This document shows, piece by piece, positions 46,592-54,740 of a stretch of DNA of 64,000 nucleotides. The first letter of the stretch is position 1; each line of letters opens with the position of its first letter. The position numbers and the translations under genes were made by a program. The stretch comes from Mariniflexile maritimum (lineage in GTDB: Bacteria; Bacteroidota; Bacteroidia; Flavobacteriales; Flavobacteriaceae). Under the pieces are notes generated by a model that worked only from the letters and a program-made list of their open reading frames with translations, was not told where the DNA came from and ran no database searches. The stretch covers positions 186,001 through 250,000 of the forward strand of contig NZ_WRPN01000003.1 of NCBI RefSeq assembly GCF_009746565.1, read 5' to 3'.

Positions 46592-48871
46592 TTATTGAAT
46601 TTTATATCGTAACCCTGCATAATACATGCTTCCAAAAATGGGGCCATAAACAAAGGTGGTGTCAAAATGTGCTCCAAACGGGTCGTTTGCCGCCATAACG
46701 GGGTTGTTTTGTTTTACGTTCGTTACATTTTCACCGCCTAAATATACTTCAAATTTTGGAGAAAACACTTTGGTTATTTGCGCATTTAACGTTCCTACCG
46801 TTGGGGTATTTAACGGAAGTTGAAACTCCAAAGGGTTGGTTGTTGTTGATGAAAACCGCTGCTCGCCCAACCAATTAAAGGTAGCATCAAATTTCCATTG
46901 GCCTGTTTTGTTTTCTTTTAGATGCGTTTCATACGATGCATTGGCAAAAAAACGGTGCTTTGGTGTTAACGGCTTTTCAAGTTTGCCTGCATTGTATTGG
47001 GTTTTAACATCGTAAAATTTATAGGCCAATCGCACATCGAAATGGCTGAATACGTTGTAATTTACTTCCGTTTGAAAACTTTTTGCATAGCTTTTGCCTT
47101 CTAAATTATAAAAATTGACTTCCAAAGGGTTTTCATAGTCAACCACCACTTGGTTCGTGAAATCGGTGATATAATAATCAAACGTAACATCGGCCTTTTT
47201 CCCAAAGAGATTAAAACCTTGCAGATACGACACGCCGTAATTCCACGCGATTTCGGGGTTTAAACCATAAATTTTTCCATTGGTATTTAAAATATTGATG
47301 GTTCTTGAACTTGCAAACATGCTTTGGTTTTCAGCAAAAATATTGGCACTTCGCTTACCACGACCCACAGATGCCCTAAAAGCCGATTTTTCCCAAGGCG
47401 AATAACGCACATGCACCCGAGGGGTTACAAAAGTTCCTAATAAATTATGATGGTCCACACGGATACCTGCCGTAAAATTAAGCGTTTCCAAATTATCATA
47501 GTTGTATTCAAAAAAAGCACCCACCGAGGTTTCGGTTCGTTTATAATCTGAAGCCAAATTTTGGCTGTCTAAAAACTCGTTGTAATGGTCGTAGGTATAG
47601 CTTAACCCTGTTTTGATTTTGTTTCTGGAGTCGCTAATTATCGAATTATAAATAGCATTGGTGTACAAACTATTATGAAGAATGTCATACTGTTTCAAGC
47701 CAAAATAGGAATCTTGTTTATGGCTGCTAAATGCGGTTTGAATGCCCACACTTTGCCATGGTATTTCGGGATTTACATAGCCTAATTTTGCCGAAACCTC
47801 ATAACGTCTCGTGTTAATTTCACTTCCCCATACTTCGTCTCCGCTCAGTACAGGCCCATTCGTGGTCAATCTATCGGTTTTCGGGTTAAAGTCTAATTCA
47901 CCCATCTGCTTTTCATCGTTTAAAAATTTCAAGTCAATAAAGCTAACAAATCCTTTTTCACCATTTGTGTATTGCCAACGGTTCATTATATTAATTTGAT
48001 TGTAAGTTGGCATATCCATAAATCCGTCCTTATTTACATCGTGTTTAGCTTGCTGAGTACTACCATGCAAATATAAACCTGTATGCCATTTATCGCTTAC
48101 TTCGGTATTTAGGTGTGTATTTAACTCTAAGCGTTGGTTAGTTGCGCCATATAAATTAACGTACAACTGGTTGTCGGTCGAAGGTTTTACGAGTTCCGCA
48201 TTTATTTGACCTGCAATACTTTCAAAACCATTAACCACGCTTCCGGCTCCTTTGGTTATTTGAATACTTTCTACCCAGGTTCCGGGAATAAAACTAAGGC
48301 CATAAGCTTGTGATGCACCGCGAATGGATGGAATATTTTCAGTAGCAATTAAAATATACGGACTGGTAAGCCCTAGCATTTTTATTTGGCGCGTTCCGGT
48401 AACGGCATCGGCAAAATTCACATCAATGGACGGGTTGGTCTCAAAACTTTCCGAGAGGTTGCAACAGGCCGCTTTTAACAATTCGTCGCTGCTTACGGTA
48501 AACGTATTGCCCGCTTGGAGGTATGATTTTAGGGTTGTTTGCTTTCTGGACGTTATGGTAACGACATCCAAATCATCAACAGGTTGTAACCAATGATGCA
48601 CCATTTTGGGCTGTAAAATAGTTAAGGTATCGGTTTTAAAACCCACGTAGCTAATAACAAGTTTTGTGTTTTCCTTTGAAAATGGTATTGAAAACATGCC
48701 GTCTTTGTTGGTAACGGTTCCAATGGTGGTTTGAAGCCAGTAAACGTTGGCTCCGGCCAAACCAATATGTTCGTTTTTATCATTGGCCTCCATAATCATT
48801 CCCGTAATTTTTTCTTGTGAAAACATGCTTATAGGAAACAGTACCAGCATGAATAATAAGATATTTTTCAT
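46592..48871 (-). CDS. TonB-dependent receptor (probable metal or metallophore uptake)
   Basis: A 759-aa outer-membrane receptor with signal peptide (MKNILLFMLVLFPISMFSQ). A carboxypeptidase-like domain follows (TGMIMEANDKNEHIGLAGANV, about residues 22-95), then a plug domain with a double Cys (LKAACCNLSESFETNPSIDV), TKGAGSVVNGFESIAGQINA, and a 22-strand barrel ending in YYAGLRYKIQ. It is shorter than SusC receptors and has no SusD partner. Flanked by an HMA protein and a cysteine-rich membrane-associated protein on the same strand, it probably imports or senses a metal. Copper is the best guess, not shown. Confidence 0.88.
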   Translation of the reverse strand: MKNILLFMLVLFPISMFSQEKITGMIMEANDKNEHIGLAGANVYWLQTTIGTVTNKDGMFSIPFSKENTKLVISYVGFKTDTLTILQPKMVHHWLQPVDDLDVVTITSRKQTTLKSYLQAGNTFTVSSDELLKAACCNLSESFETNPSIDVNFADAVTGTRQIKMLGLTSPYILIATENIPSIRGASQAYGLSFIPGTWVESIQITKGAGSVVNGFESIAGQINAELVKPSTDNQLYVNLYGATNQRLELNTHLNTEVSDKWHTGLYLHGSTQQAKHDVNKDGFMDMPTYNQINIMNRWQYTNGEKGFVSFIDLKFLNDEKQMGELDFNPKTDRLTTNGPVLSGDEVWGSEINTRRYEVSAKLGYVNPEIPWQSVGIQTAFSSHKQDSYFGLKQYDILHNSLYTNAIYNSIISDSRNKIKTGLSYTYDHYNEFLDSQNLASDYKRTETSVGAFFEYNYDNLETLNFTAGIRVDHHNLLGTFVTPRVHVRYSPWEKSAFRASVGRGKRSANIFAENQSMFASSRTINILNTNGKIYGLNPEIAWNYGVSYLQGFNLFGKKADVTFDYYITDFTNQVVVDYENPLEVNFYNLEGKSYAKSFQTEVNYNVFSHFDVRLAYKFYDVKTQYNAGKLEKPLTPKHRFFANASYETHLKENKTGQWKFDATFNWLGEQRFSSTTTNPLEFQLPLNTPTVGTLNAQITKVFSPKFEVYLGGENVTNVKQNNPVMAANDPFGAHFDTTFVYGPIFGSMYYAGLRYKIQ

Positions 48872-48963
48872 TTTTTTTGACTTTTATGATTTTTTTTAAA
48901 TTGAACCCAAAAAAGGGTGTTCCCGATACTAACCGGGATTATTAAGAACAAAAAATCAATAAA

Positions 48964-49377
48964 TCAAATAAGGAAAACCTGGTCCAAAACATGAATGTCG
49001 GCAACCAAATGGGGTGGTGAATAATATTTGTGGGGATAGGTTTCTTTTTCTATACCTTCAAAAAGATGGATATAGGTATTGGCTAAAAAGGTGATAAAAA
49101 GCTGTTGCTGAAAATCGAAATCTTCAAAAGAAGAAAATTTCAACTCCTTTTGGCCCTTCACAACAACCACTTCATCTTTGCAACAATCCTTTTTTACCGT
49201 AAGGCAATTGGCAGTAGCATCCATGTCCATGCCGCAGGTTTTTGCTTTCTGAAAAATAGCCGCATCAACCAAGGTGTTGCCACAATAATGTTCAACAATA
49301 GTAAAAGATACCGTTGAAACCAAAACGAGCAACGCTAGAAGAACCGAAAATGCTTTATGTAAAACTTGTTTTATCAT
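48964..49377 (-). CDS. HYC_CC_PP-family protein
   Basis: With the Met at 49377 the protein is 137 aa: a hydrophobic N-terminal segment (FSVLLALLVLVSTVSFTIV), then the three motifs that name the family: EHYCG, KDCCKDE and SPPH. A further Met 9 codons upstream is possible. Several Cys and His residues (HYC, TCGMD, NCLT, CC) suggest metal binding at the periplasmic side. It leads the operon with the TonB receptor and HMA protein (gap 92 nt to the receptor). A -7 box TATTTTTG lies at 49394-49401. Confidence 0.85.
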   Translation of the reverse strand: MIKQVLHKAFSVLLALLVLVSTVSFTIVEHYCGNTLVDAAIFQKAKTCGMDMDATANCLTVKKDCCKDEVVVVKGQKELKFSSFEDFDFQQQLFITFLANTYIHLFEGIEKETYPHKYYSPPHLVADIHVLDQVFLI

Positions 49378-49393
49378 TGCTATTAAATCGATG

Positions 49394-49401
49394 CAAAAAT
49401 A
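49394..49401 (-). promoter_or_regulatory. -7 promoter box of the HYC_CC_PP/TonB/HMA operon
   Basis: TATTTTTG on the minus strand, 16 nt before the ATG at 49377, matches TAnnTTTG. No exact -33 TTTG is seen at the best spacing. Confidence 0.45.
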
Positions 49402-49446
49402 CAAAATTTATACGTTTTAATAGGTTTTTAGTGAATGATTAACATT

Positions 49447-49875
49447 TCAGCCTTTAATCTTGTTGTAATAAAAAGCAGGAAGCAGCACCATTAAAATTAT
49501 AGGTTGAATGATAAACCGGCGCACATTAAAAAACAAATAATAATCTTCTTGACGTGGGTTAACAACAAAATATAAATAAACAGCTATTAAAATTACAAAC
49601 GCAAAGGCATAAATAAAAACTGAAAATTTGATGATGCTTTTGTCTTTAAAAACCACAAACAGAATACCTAATGAAATAACCGTATTTAAAAAAAAGCGCA
49701 AGGATGTAAATACAGTTACCTTGAAAATTTCGCGTCGCGGACTATCAATATACAAATAATCGTTTTGAAAAAAGGTTAAATAAGGGTCGTAAAATAGTTC
49801 ATTTTCAAAAACACGAATCAAAACCAACAATCCGAAGAGAACAAACAGGAATATGTAGGTGGTAGATTTTTGCAT
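49447..49875 (-). CDS. Exosortase F system-associated membrane protein
   Basis: A 142-aa integral membrane protein with about four helices. It begins TYIFLFVLFGLLVLIRVFENELFYDPYL, has DSPRREIFKVTVFTSLRFFLN, and ends FFNVRRFIIQPIILMVLLPAFYYNKIKG (given in part: NVRRFIIQPI). These match the small protein encoded next to xrtF in flavobacteria. It starts 1 nt after the xrtF stop. Its biochemical role is unknown, although co-occurrence suggests it assists XrtF. Confidence 0.87.
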   Translation of the reverse strand: MQKSTTYIFLFVLFGLLVLIRVFENELFYDPYLTFFQNDYLYIDSPRREIFKVTVFTSLRFFLNTVISLGILFVVFKDKSIIKFSVFIYAFAFVILIAVYLYFVVNPRQEDYYLFFNVRRFIIQPIILMVLLPAFYYNKIKG

Positions 49876-49876
49876 T

Positions 49877-50419
49877 TTAACGGCTAATTTTAGAAAAACG
49901 GTTTACCCAAACCACCCACAACAAAAAAACCATGCCGTAAATAATGGCAGGAAAAACAACGGTATGCAACAAGTGCTCTTGCTCAGGATAATGGTACAGC
50001 CCTAAGGTTAACAAAACAATACGCGCCAAATTTACGGTATAAATTAAAACACTTCCTGCCAGCATATAGATAAAAGTGGTTTTAAACCGTGCCGAAAAAG
50101 CCGCGATAAACGACACAAACAATACAATTACGCTTATTGCATTACAGCCTTCAATAACCCGTGCCAAATACTTGCCATTTACCAGTAATTTCATGGATGG
50201 CTCATCTGGATGCGGAAGCACCTGTGCCCTATAGCCCAAAGCATCCAAAAGCGCTTCGCTTTGTTTGGCTACCAAATGCGTAATGTAATCGGGGTAAAAT
50301 TTAGAACCGTCGGAAAACTGCAAATAAAATTTGTAAAATACTGACAGCACCATATATACCACCAAAAACGTGAGTATAAATTTTACTACCAATCGATATT
50401 TTATAAGGAGATCTTTCAA
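49877..50419 (-). CDS. xrtF: Exosortase family protein XrtF
   Basis: A 180-aa polytopic membrane protein of the exosortase/archaeosortase superfamily. The catalytic triad is intact: Cys92 in RVIEGCNAISV, Arg133 in TVNLARIVLLTL, His152 in EHLLHTVVFPA. Exosortases are thought to cleave and process proteins with a C-terminal sorting tail. The F type is restricted to Bacteroidota and lacks an obvious PEP-CTERM substrate set. The downstream partner gene is adjacent. It is divergent from the GAF-domain gene. No substrate with a matching tail is recognised in this window. Confidence 0.92.
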   Translation of the reverse strand: MKDLLIKYRLVVKFILTFLVVYMVLSVFYKFYLQFSDGSKFYPDYITHLVAKQSEALLDALGYRAQVLPHPDEPSMKLLVNGKYLARVIEGCNAISVIVLFVSFIAAFSARFKTTFIYMLAGSVLIYTVNLARIVLLTLGLYHYPEQEHLLHTVVFPAIIYGMVFLLWVVWVNRFSKISR

Positions 50420-50485
50420 AAAACCAATATCAAATTACAAGGTTAAAATTATGCAAACCAAACAGATATTTCGATGGTTTTTAAA

Positions 50486-50493
50486 TACTTTTG
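50486..50493 (+). promoter_or_regulatory. -7 promoter box of the GAF-domain gene
   Basis: TACTTTTG matches TAnnTTTG, 17 nt before the ATG at 50511. Because it lies inside the longer reading frame (from 50451), it supports the shorter start. No -33 TTTG at the usual spacing. Confidence 0.45.
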
Positions 50494-50510
50494 TCAAAAT
50501 TTTTGGAGTT

Positions 50511-50966
50511 ATGCCATTTGAAACTTTGAAACCACAGGTAAAATCGATTGTTTTAAACACTAAAAAAACCGTTGATGAACGCCTTTTAGCTATTTGTGAA
50601 TTGCTGGAAACCCATATAGATTATTACAATTGGGTAGGTTTTTATTTTAGAAACGGCAGTAAAGAAGAGTTAAAACTCGGGCCTTATGTAGGTGCTCCAA
50701 CCGATCATACCATCATCCCATTTGGGAAAGGTATTTGCGGACAAGTAGCCGTAAGCAATCAAAATTTTGTGGTGCCCGATGTAACCGCTCAAGACAATTA
50801 TATTGCTTGTAGCATCACCGTAAAAGCGGAAATCGTAATCCCTATTTTTGTGAATGGCGAAAATATAGGGCAGATTGACATCGATTCAAATACGCCCAAC
50901 CCCTTTACGGAAGCTGATGAACGTTTTTTAGAGTTTGTTTGCAAAGAAGTTGCGACTCTTTTTTAA
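50511..50966 (+). CDS. GAF-domain protein, free methionine-R-sulfoxide reductase-like
   Basis: A 151-aa single GAF domain, starting MPFETLKPQVKSIV. Longer in-frame starts (50451 and before) would place the likely -7 box inside the gene. It has HIDYYNWVGFYFRNG, LGPYVGAPTDHTIIPFGKGICGQ (Cys in GICGQ) and QDNYIACSITVKAEIVIPIFV (Cys in IACS). The latter two match the catalytic/resolving cysteines of fRMsr enzymes. It would reduce free Met-R-sulfoxide, though binding of another small ligand cannot be excluded. Divergent from xrtF. Confidence 0.82.
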   Translation: MPFETLKPQVKSIVLNTKKTVDERLLAICELLETHIDYYNWVGFYFRNGSKEELKLGPYVGAPTDHTIIPFGKGICGQVAVSNQNFVVPDVTAQDNYIACSITVKAEIVIPIFVNGENIGQIDIDSNTPNPFTEADERFLEFVCKEVATLF

Positions 50967-51091
50967 GAAACTCGCTTTTTTAATTCCAAATTCTACAAAT
51001 AGGAAATGGAACAAACAATAGAAAAATCTGCTGTATTTTCCAAATAAACAAGACAATGCATTTGTTTTTGTACGAAGCTTAAAATCGGTCT

Positions 51092-51411
51092 TTATTTTGT
51101 CCTTTCTATTTTTATTGGGTTTTGTCGCGTATCAAAAACATCATTTATTTCAATTCTTTTTTCTTCATTATTAATCCAATAAATGATTTTATAATTTTTA
51201 AAGATTAAATATCTGAATTCTTGTTTTCTATGCTTTAGAAGTGCTTCGGTTTGCCCAATTGTAGGTTGTGCTTTTAGTTTTAAAGTCTCATTGTAAATCC
51301 CTTTAACTAATTTTTTTTTGCAATTCCACTTCCTACTTTATCTCGATAGTATTCATAAATTTTTTGGAGTTCTTTTTGAGAAAAATCAGTCCAAAACAAT
51401 TTTAATTCCAT
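51092..51411 (-). pseudogene. RelE/ParE-superfamily toxin, disrupted by a frameshift
   Basis: The frame from the ATG at 51411 reads MELKLFWTDFSQKELQKIYE through GSGIAKKN and stops at 51309-51307. The 3' part continues in another frame (LVKGIYNETLKLKAQPTIGQ ... YLIFKNYKIIYWINN ... DVFDTRQNPIKI) to a stop at 51094-51092. The break is in a run of nine A (T at 51311-51319 on the plus strand): a tenth A would join the two parts into a full-length ParE/RelE toxin of about 106 aa. It overlaps the antitoxin gene by 10 nt. It is either a real loss-of-function mutation, slippage or phase variation, or a homopolymer sequencing error. Confidence 0.8.
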
Positions 51412-51647
51412 TTATCAATTTGAGCTTCCAATTCACTCGCATCGATTAGTCTATCGTTTTTTGAATCTTCCATAGATTGGTCTATCCGAGAATTAAATTC
51501 ATCAATGGTCATTGGTTTAAAATCTTCGTGTCTAAGTTTTTTATTTTCTTTATTTAAGATTTTTTCTAGACGTGAAATAACATCTTCACTTTGAATATTT
51601 AAAAACTCTTGAATAAGTTCTAATTTTCTCGTTTGCAAATCCATCAT
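51402..51647 (-). CDS. Antitoxin of a type II toxin-antitoxin pair
   Basis: An 81-aa acidic, helical protein (MMDLQTRKLELIQEFLNIQ, VISRLEKILNKENKKLRH, PMTIDEFNSRIDQSMEDSK, ELEAQIDKWN) of the small flavobacterial antitoxin group usually paired with RelE/ParE toxins. It overlaps the toxin reading frame by 10 nt, the usual coupled order (antitoxin first). No DNA-binding motif is obvious at this length. As the toxin appears broken, it may now have no partner. The upstream 195 bp hold the purH promoter. Confidence 0.8.
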   Translation of the reverse strand: MMDLQTRKLELIQEFLNIQSEDVISRLEKILNKENKKLRHEDFKPMTIDEFNSRIDQSMEDSKNDRLIDASELEAQIDKWN

Positions 51648-51789
51648 ATTAGCTTTTTATCAAAGATACAAAATTATCAATTCCGTTGTCATTTTTATTT
51701 AATTGACATATTTCACAGCCTGTTGTAAACTTGTTGATAAACTCCCCTTTTTAGTTAAAAACTCCCCTTTGTTTTTTAATTCGTAACCC

Positions 51790-51819
51790 TTTGTTTTTTA
51801 GTTGAAATAACTACTTTTG
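51790..51819 (+). promoter_or_regulatory. purH promoter (Bacteroidota consensus)
   Basis: TTTG (51790-51793), 18 nt, TACTTTTG (51812-51819): an exact match to the TTTG/TAnnTTTG consensus, with 23 nt from the -7 box to the purH ATG. The word CCCTTTGTTTTTTA is directly repeated just upstream (about 51765 and 51787), and AAAACTCCCCTTT also occurs twice (51735-51770). The -33 box lies in the second copy of the first word. No PurR-type operator is recognisable. Confidence 0.75.
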
Positions 51820-51842
51820 CAACTTATAACTACAAACAACCA

Positions 51843-53375
51843 ATGAGCAACGAAAAAACAGTAAAATCAGCATTAATTTCGGTATTTAATAAAGACGGAC
51901 TAGAACCCATTGTTAGAAAACTAAACGAACAGGGCGTTATCATTTACTCCACGGGCGGCACCCAAACGTTTATAAACGATTTGGGCATTGAAGTAGTGCC
52001 TGTTGAAGAGGTTACCTCCTACCCATCTATATTGGGTGGCCGTGTTAAAACCCTGCATCCCAAAGTGTTTGGCGGTATTTTAAACAGGCAAAACCATGCT
52101 GGGGATGTTGCGGAAATGGTTGAATACGAAATCCCCCAAATTGATGTGGTTATAGTTGATTTGTACCCTTTTGAAAAAACCGTGGCTTCGGGCGCCAGTG
52201 AACAGGACATTATTGAAAAAATTGATATTGGCGGTATTTCATTAATACGAGCCGCCGCCAAAAACTTTGCCGATGTTATTTGTGTAGCATCCGTTGCTGA
52301 TTATGCCGAATTTTTAGAACTTATTTCTGCCAACAACGGAAGCATTTCCGAAGAAAACAGAAAACGTTTTGCAGCCAAGGCCTTTAATGTGTCGTCGCAT
52401 TACGACACGGCTATTTTTAATTATTTCAACAAAAACCACGAAGAAACGGTTTTAAAGATTAGCGAAACCAACGGAAACGTTTTGCGCTACGGCGAAAACC
52501 CACACCAAAAAGGGTTTTTCTTTGGCGATTTTGATGCCATGTTTACCAAATTAAACGGAAAAGAACTAAGCTACAACAACTTACTGGATGTTGATGCTGC
52601 CGTAAACTTAATAAACGAGTTTAAAAACGAAGCGCCAACCTTTGCCATTTTAAAGCACAACAATGCCTGTGGTTTTGCACAAAGCAACACCATACACCAA
52701 GCCTACAAAGATGCGTTGGCGGGCGACCCAGTATCTGCTTTTGGGGGCGTTTTAATTAGCAATACTGAAATTGACAAAGCCACCGCCGAAGAAATAAGCA
52801 GTTTGTTTTGCGAAGTAATTATCGCGCCTTCATACCATGCGGAAGCTTTGGAAATTTTAAAGGGAAAGAAAAATAGAATTATTTTAATTTTAAACGAGGT
52901 TGCCCTACCAAATACCAACCTAAGAAGTTGTTTGAACGGTATTTTGGTACAAGACAGGAACAACGTAACCGACACCATTGAAGGTTTAACTTATGTGACC
53001 AACAATAAACCAACAAAAACCGAGTTAGAAGATTTAATATTTGCATCTAAAATTTGCAAGCATACCAAATCGAATACCATCGTTTTGGTAAAAGACAAAA
53101 AATTGTTGGCAAGCGGCACGGGGCAAACCAGCCGTGTGGACGCGCTAGAGCAGGCCATTCATAAAGCAAAAACCTTTCATTTTGATTTGAATGGTGCTGC
53201 CATGGCCAGTGATGCGTTTTTTCCGTTTCCCGATTGTGTTGAGATTGCAAAAAACGCAGGTATTAGCGCAGTAATTCAACCGGGGGGCTCCATTAAGGAC
53301 CAGTTGAGCATTGATTATTGCAACGAAAACAACGTAGCGATGGTGATGACAGGAACACGCCACTTTAAACATTAA
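51843..53375 (+). CDS. purH: Bifunctional AICAR formyltransferase / IMP cyclohydrolase
   Basis: A 510-aa PurH. The N-terminal IMP cyclohydrolase (MGS-like) domain has VFNKDGLEPIVRKLNEQG, STGGTQTFINDLGIEV and LGGRVKTLHPKVFGGIL. The C-terminal AICAR transformylase domain has LRYGENPHQKGFFF, LKHNNACGFAQ, AMASDAFFPFPD and the terminal MVMTGTRHFKH. It carries out the last two steps to IMP in purine biosynthesis. Length is normal. Transcribed from a consensus promoter and followed by a 325-bp repeat-bearing gap before mreB. Confidence 0.97.
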   Translation: MSNEKTVKSALISVFNKDGLEPIVRKLNEQGVIIYSTGGTQTFINDLGIEVVPVEEVTSYPSILGGRVKTLHPKVFGGILNRQNHAGDVAEMVEYEIPQIDVVIVDLYPFEKTVASGASEQDIIEKIDIGGISLIRAAAKNFADVICVASVADYAEFLELISANNGSISEENRKRFAAKAFNVSSHYDTAIFNYFNKNHEETVLKISETNGNVLRYGENPHQKGFFFGDFDAMFTKLNGKELSYNNLLDVDAAVNLINEFKNEAPTFAILKHNNACGFAQSNTIHQAYKDALAGDPVSAFGGVLISNTEIDKATAEEISSLFCEVIIAPSYHAEALEILKGKKNRIILILNEVALPNTNLRSCLNGILVQDRNNVTDTIEGLTYVTNNKPTKTELEDLIFASKICKHTKSNTIVLVKDKKLLASGTGQTSRVDALEQAIHKAKTFHFDLNGAAMASDAFFPFPDCVEIAKNAGISAVIQPGGSIKDQLSIDYCNENNVAMVMTGTRHFKH

Positions 53376-53456
53376 CGAATTGCTGCGAAAGCAGGAATCG
53401 CATTGTTTTTTAGCTGATAGCAAAGAACTTTGGCCTTTCCCAAATGTTAGCTGATG

Positions 53457-53564
53457 GGCTGCGTTAGGGATTGCAGCGAAAAGCCCACAGCGCTCCCGAT
53501 AGCTATCGGGAGCGCGAGGACTTGAAGCGGAAAGCCCGACCCGAAGGGAACGCCCAAATAATTA
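53457..53564 (+). repeat. Copy B of the ~100-bp intergenic element, with a 26-bp perfect palindrome
   Basis: It contains TTAGGGATTGCAGCGAAAAG, then the perfect 26-bp palindrome at 53490-53515 (left half GCGCTCCCGATAG, right half its exact complement), then GAGGACTTGAAGCGGAAAGC and GACCCGAAGGGAACGCCC. This resembles interspersed elements I recall from many flavobacterial genomes, and copy A is at 14494-14600. It occupies the centre of the 325-bp gap between purH and mreB. The rest of that gap (53565-53700) is AT-rich leader of mreB with a TACGGAATCCGTA palindrome near 53660, and no gene. Confidence 0.7.
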
Positions 53565-53700
53565 AAATCGGTGAAACGCATATAATTAACCGACATGACA
53601 TTTTAAAAAAATTTGAACACTATCAAATCTCAAAATATTTATCAACTTTTATTACATTTACGGAATCCGTATATTAAACCATTAAAATCACAAATCGCAC

Positions 53701-54729
53701 ATGGGCTTTTTTGACTTCCTAACCGAGGAAATTGCAATAGATTTAGGTACTGCAAACACTCTTATTATTCATAACGACAAGGTTGTGGTTGACGCACCTT
53801 CTATTGTGGCACGCGACCGGATTTCGGGTAAAATTATTGCCGTGGGTCAGGAAGCCAGCTTAATGCAGGGAAAAACACACGAAAACATCAAAACCATACG
53901 GCCGCTAAAAGATGGGGTTATTGCCGATTTTGATGCGTCGGAACAGATGATTAGCATGTTTATCAAGAACATTCCGGCCTTGAAGAAGAAGTTTTTTACC
54001 CCTGCACTGCGCATGGTGGTTTGCATCCCTTCGGGCATTACAGAGGTAGAGATGCGCGCGGTAAAGGAAAGTGCCGAACGTGTAAATGGTAAGGAAGTGT
54101 ATTTGATACATGAACCAATGGCCGCGGCCATTGGTATTGGCGTTGATATTATGCAGCCTAAAGGCAATATGGTGGTTGATATAGGCGGCGGTACCACCGA
54201 AATTGCGGTGATTGCTTTGGGCGGTATTGTGTGCGATAAGTCGGTAAAAATTGCAGGCGACGTGTTTACCAACGATATTGTTTACTACATGCGTACGCAA
54301 CACAACCTTTATGTGGGCGAGCGTACTGCGGAAAAAATTAAAATCCAGATTGGCGCTGCAACCGAAGATTTGGACTTGCCACCAGAAGACATGAGCGTTC
54401 AAGGACGTGATTTATTGACCGGAAAACCCAAACAAGTATCCATTTCGTTTAGGGAAATTGCAAAAGCGTTGGATAAATCCATTTTACGCATTGAAGATGC
54501 CGTTATGGAAACCCTATCGCAAACCCCGCCAGAGCTGGCTGCCGATATTTACAATACCGGTATTTATTTAGCTGGAGGTGGCTCGATGTTAAGAGGTTTG
54601 GACAAACGTTTATCGCAAAAAACCGATCTACCAGTTTATATTGCAGAAGATCCTTTAAGAGCCGTAGTAAGAGGTACTGGCATTACGCTTAAAAATTTGG
54701 CCAAGTACAAAAGCGTCTTGATAAAATAG
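53701..54729 (+). CDS. mreB: Rod-shape-determining actin homologue MreB
   Basis: A 342-aa MreB: MGFFDFLTEEIAIDLGTANTL (phosphate-1, with the amphipathic N-terminus), VCIPSGITEVEMRAVKESAE, HEPMAAAIGIG, VDIGGGTTEIAVI (phosphate-2) and IYLAGGGSMLRGLD (adenosine site). It polymerises under the inner membrane and positions the elongation machinery. First gene of mreBCD-mrdA-rodA, with mreC 12 nt downstream. Length is normal. Confidence 0.97.
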   Translation: MGFFDFLTEEIAIDLGTANTLIIHNDKVVVDAPSIVARDRISGKIIAVGQEASLMQGKTHENIKTIRPLKDGVIADFDASEQMISMFIKNIPALKKKFFTPALRMVVCIPSGITEVEMRAVKESAERVNGKEVYLIHEPMAAAIGIGVDIMQPKGNMVVDIGGGTTEIAVIALGGIVCDKSVKIAGDVFTNDIVYYMRTQHNLYVGERTAEKIKIQIGAATEDLDLPPEDMSVQGRDLLTGKPKQVSISFREIAKALDKSILRIEDAVMETLSQTPPELAADIYNTGIYLAGGGSMLRGLDKRLSQKTDLPVYIAEDPLRAVVRGTGITLKNLAKYKSVLIK

Positions 54730-54740
54730 GGGTATAGAAC

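Noticed and set aside
53376-53700. Small gene in the purH-mreB gap (a 68-residue open frame at 53471)
   Set aside because: The frame is made of the repeat element and palindrome and shows no protein-like composition.
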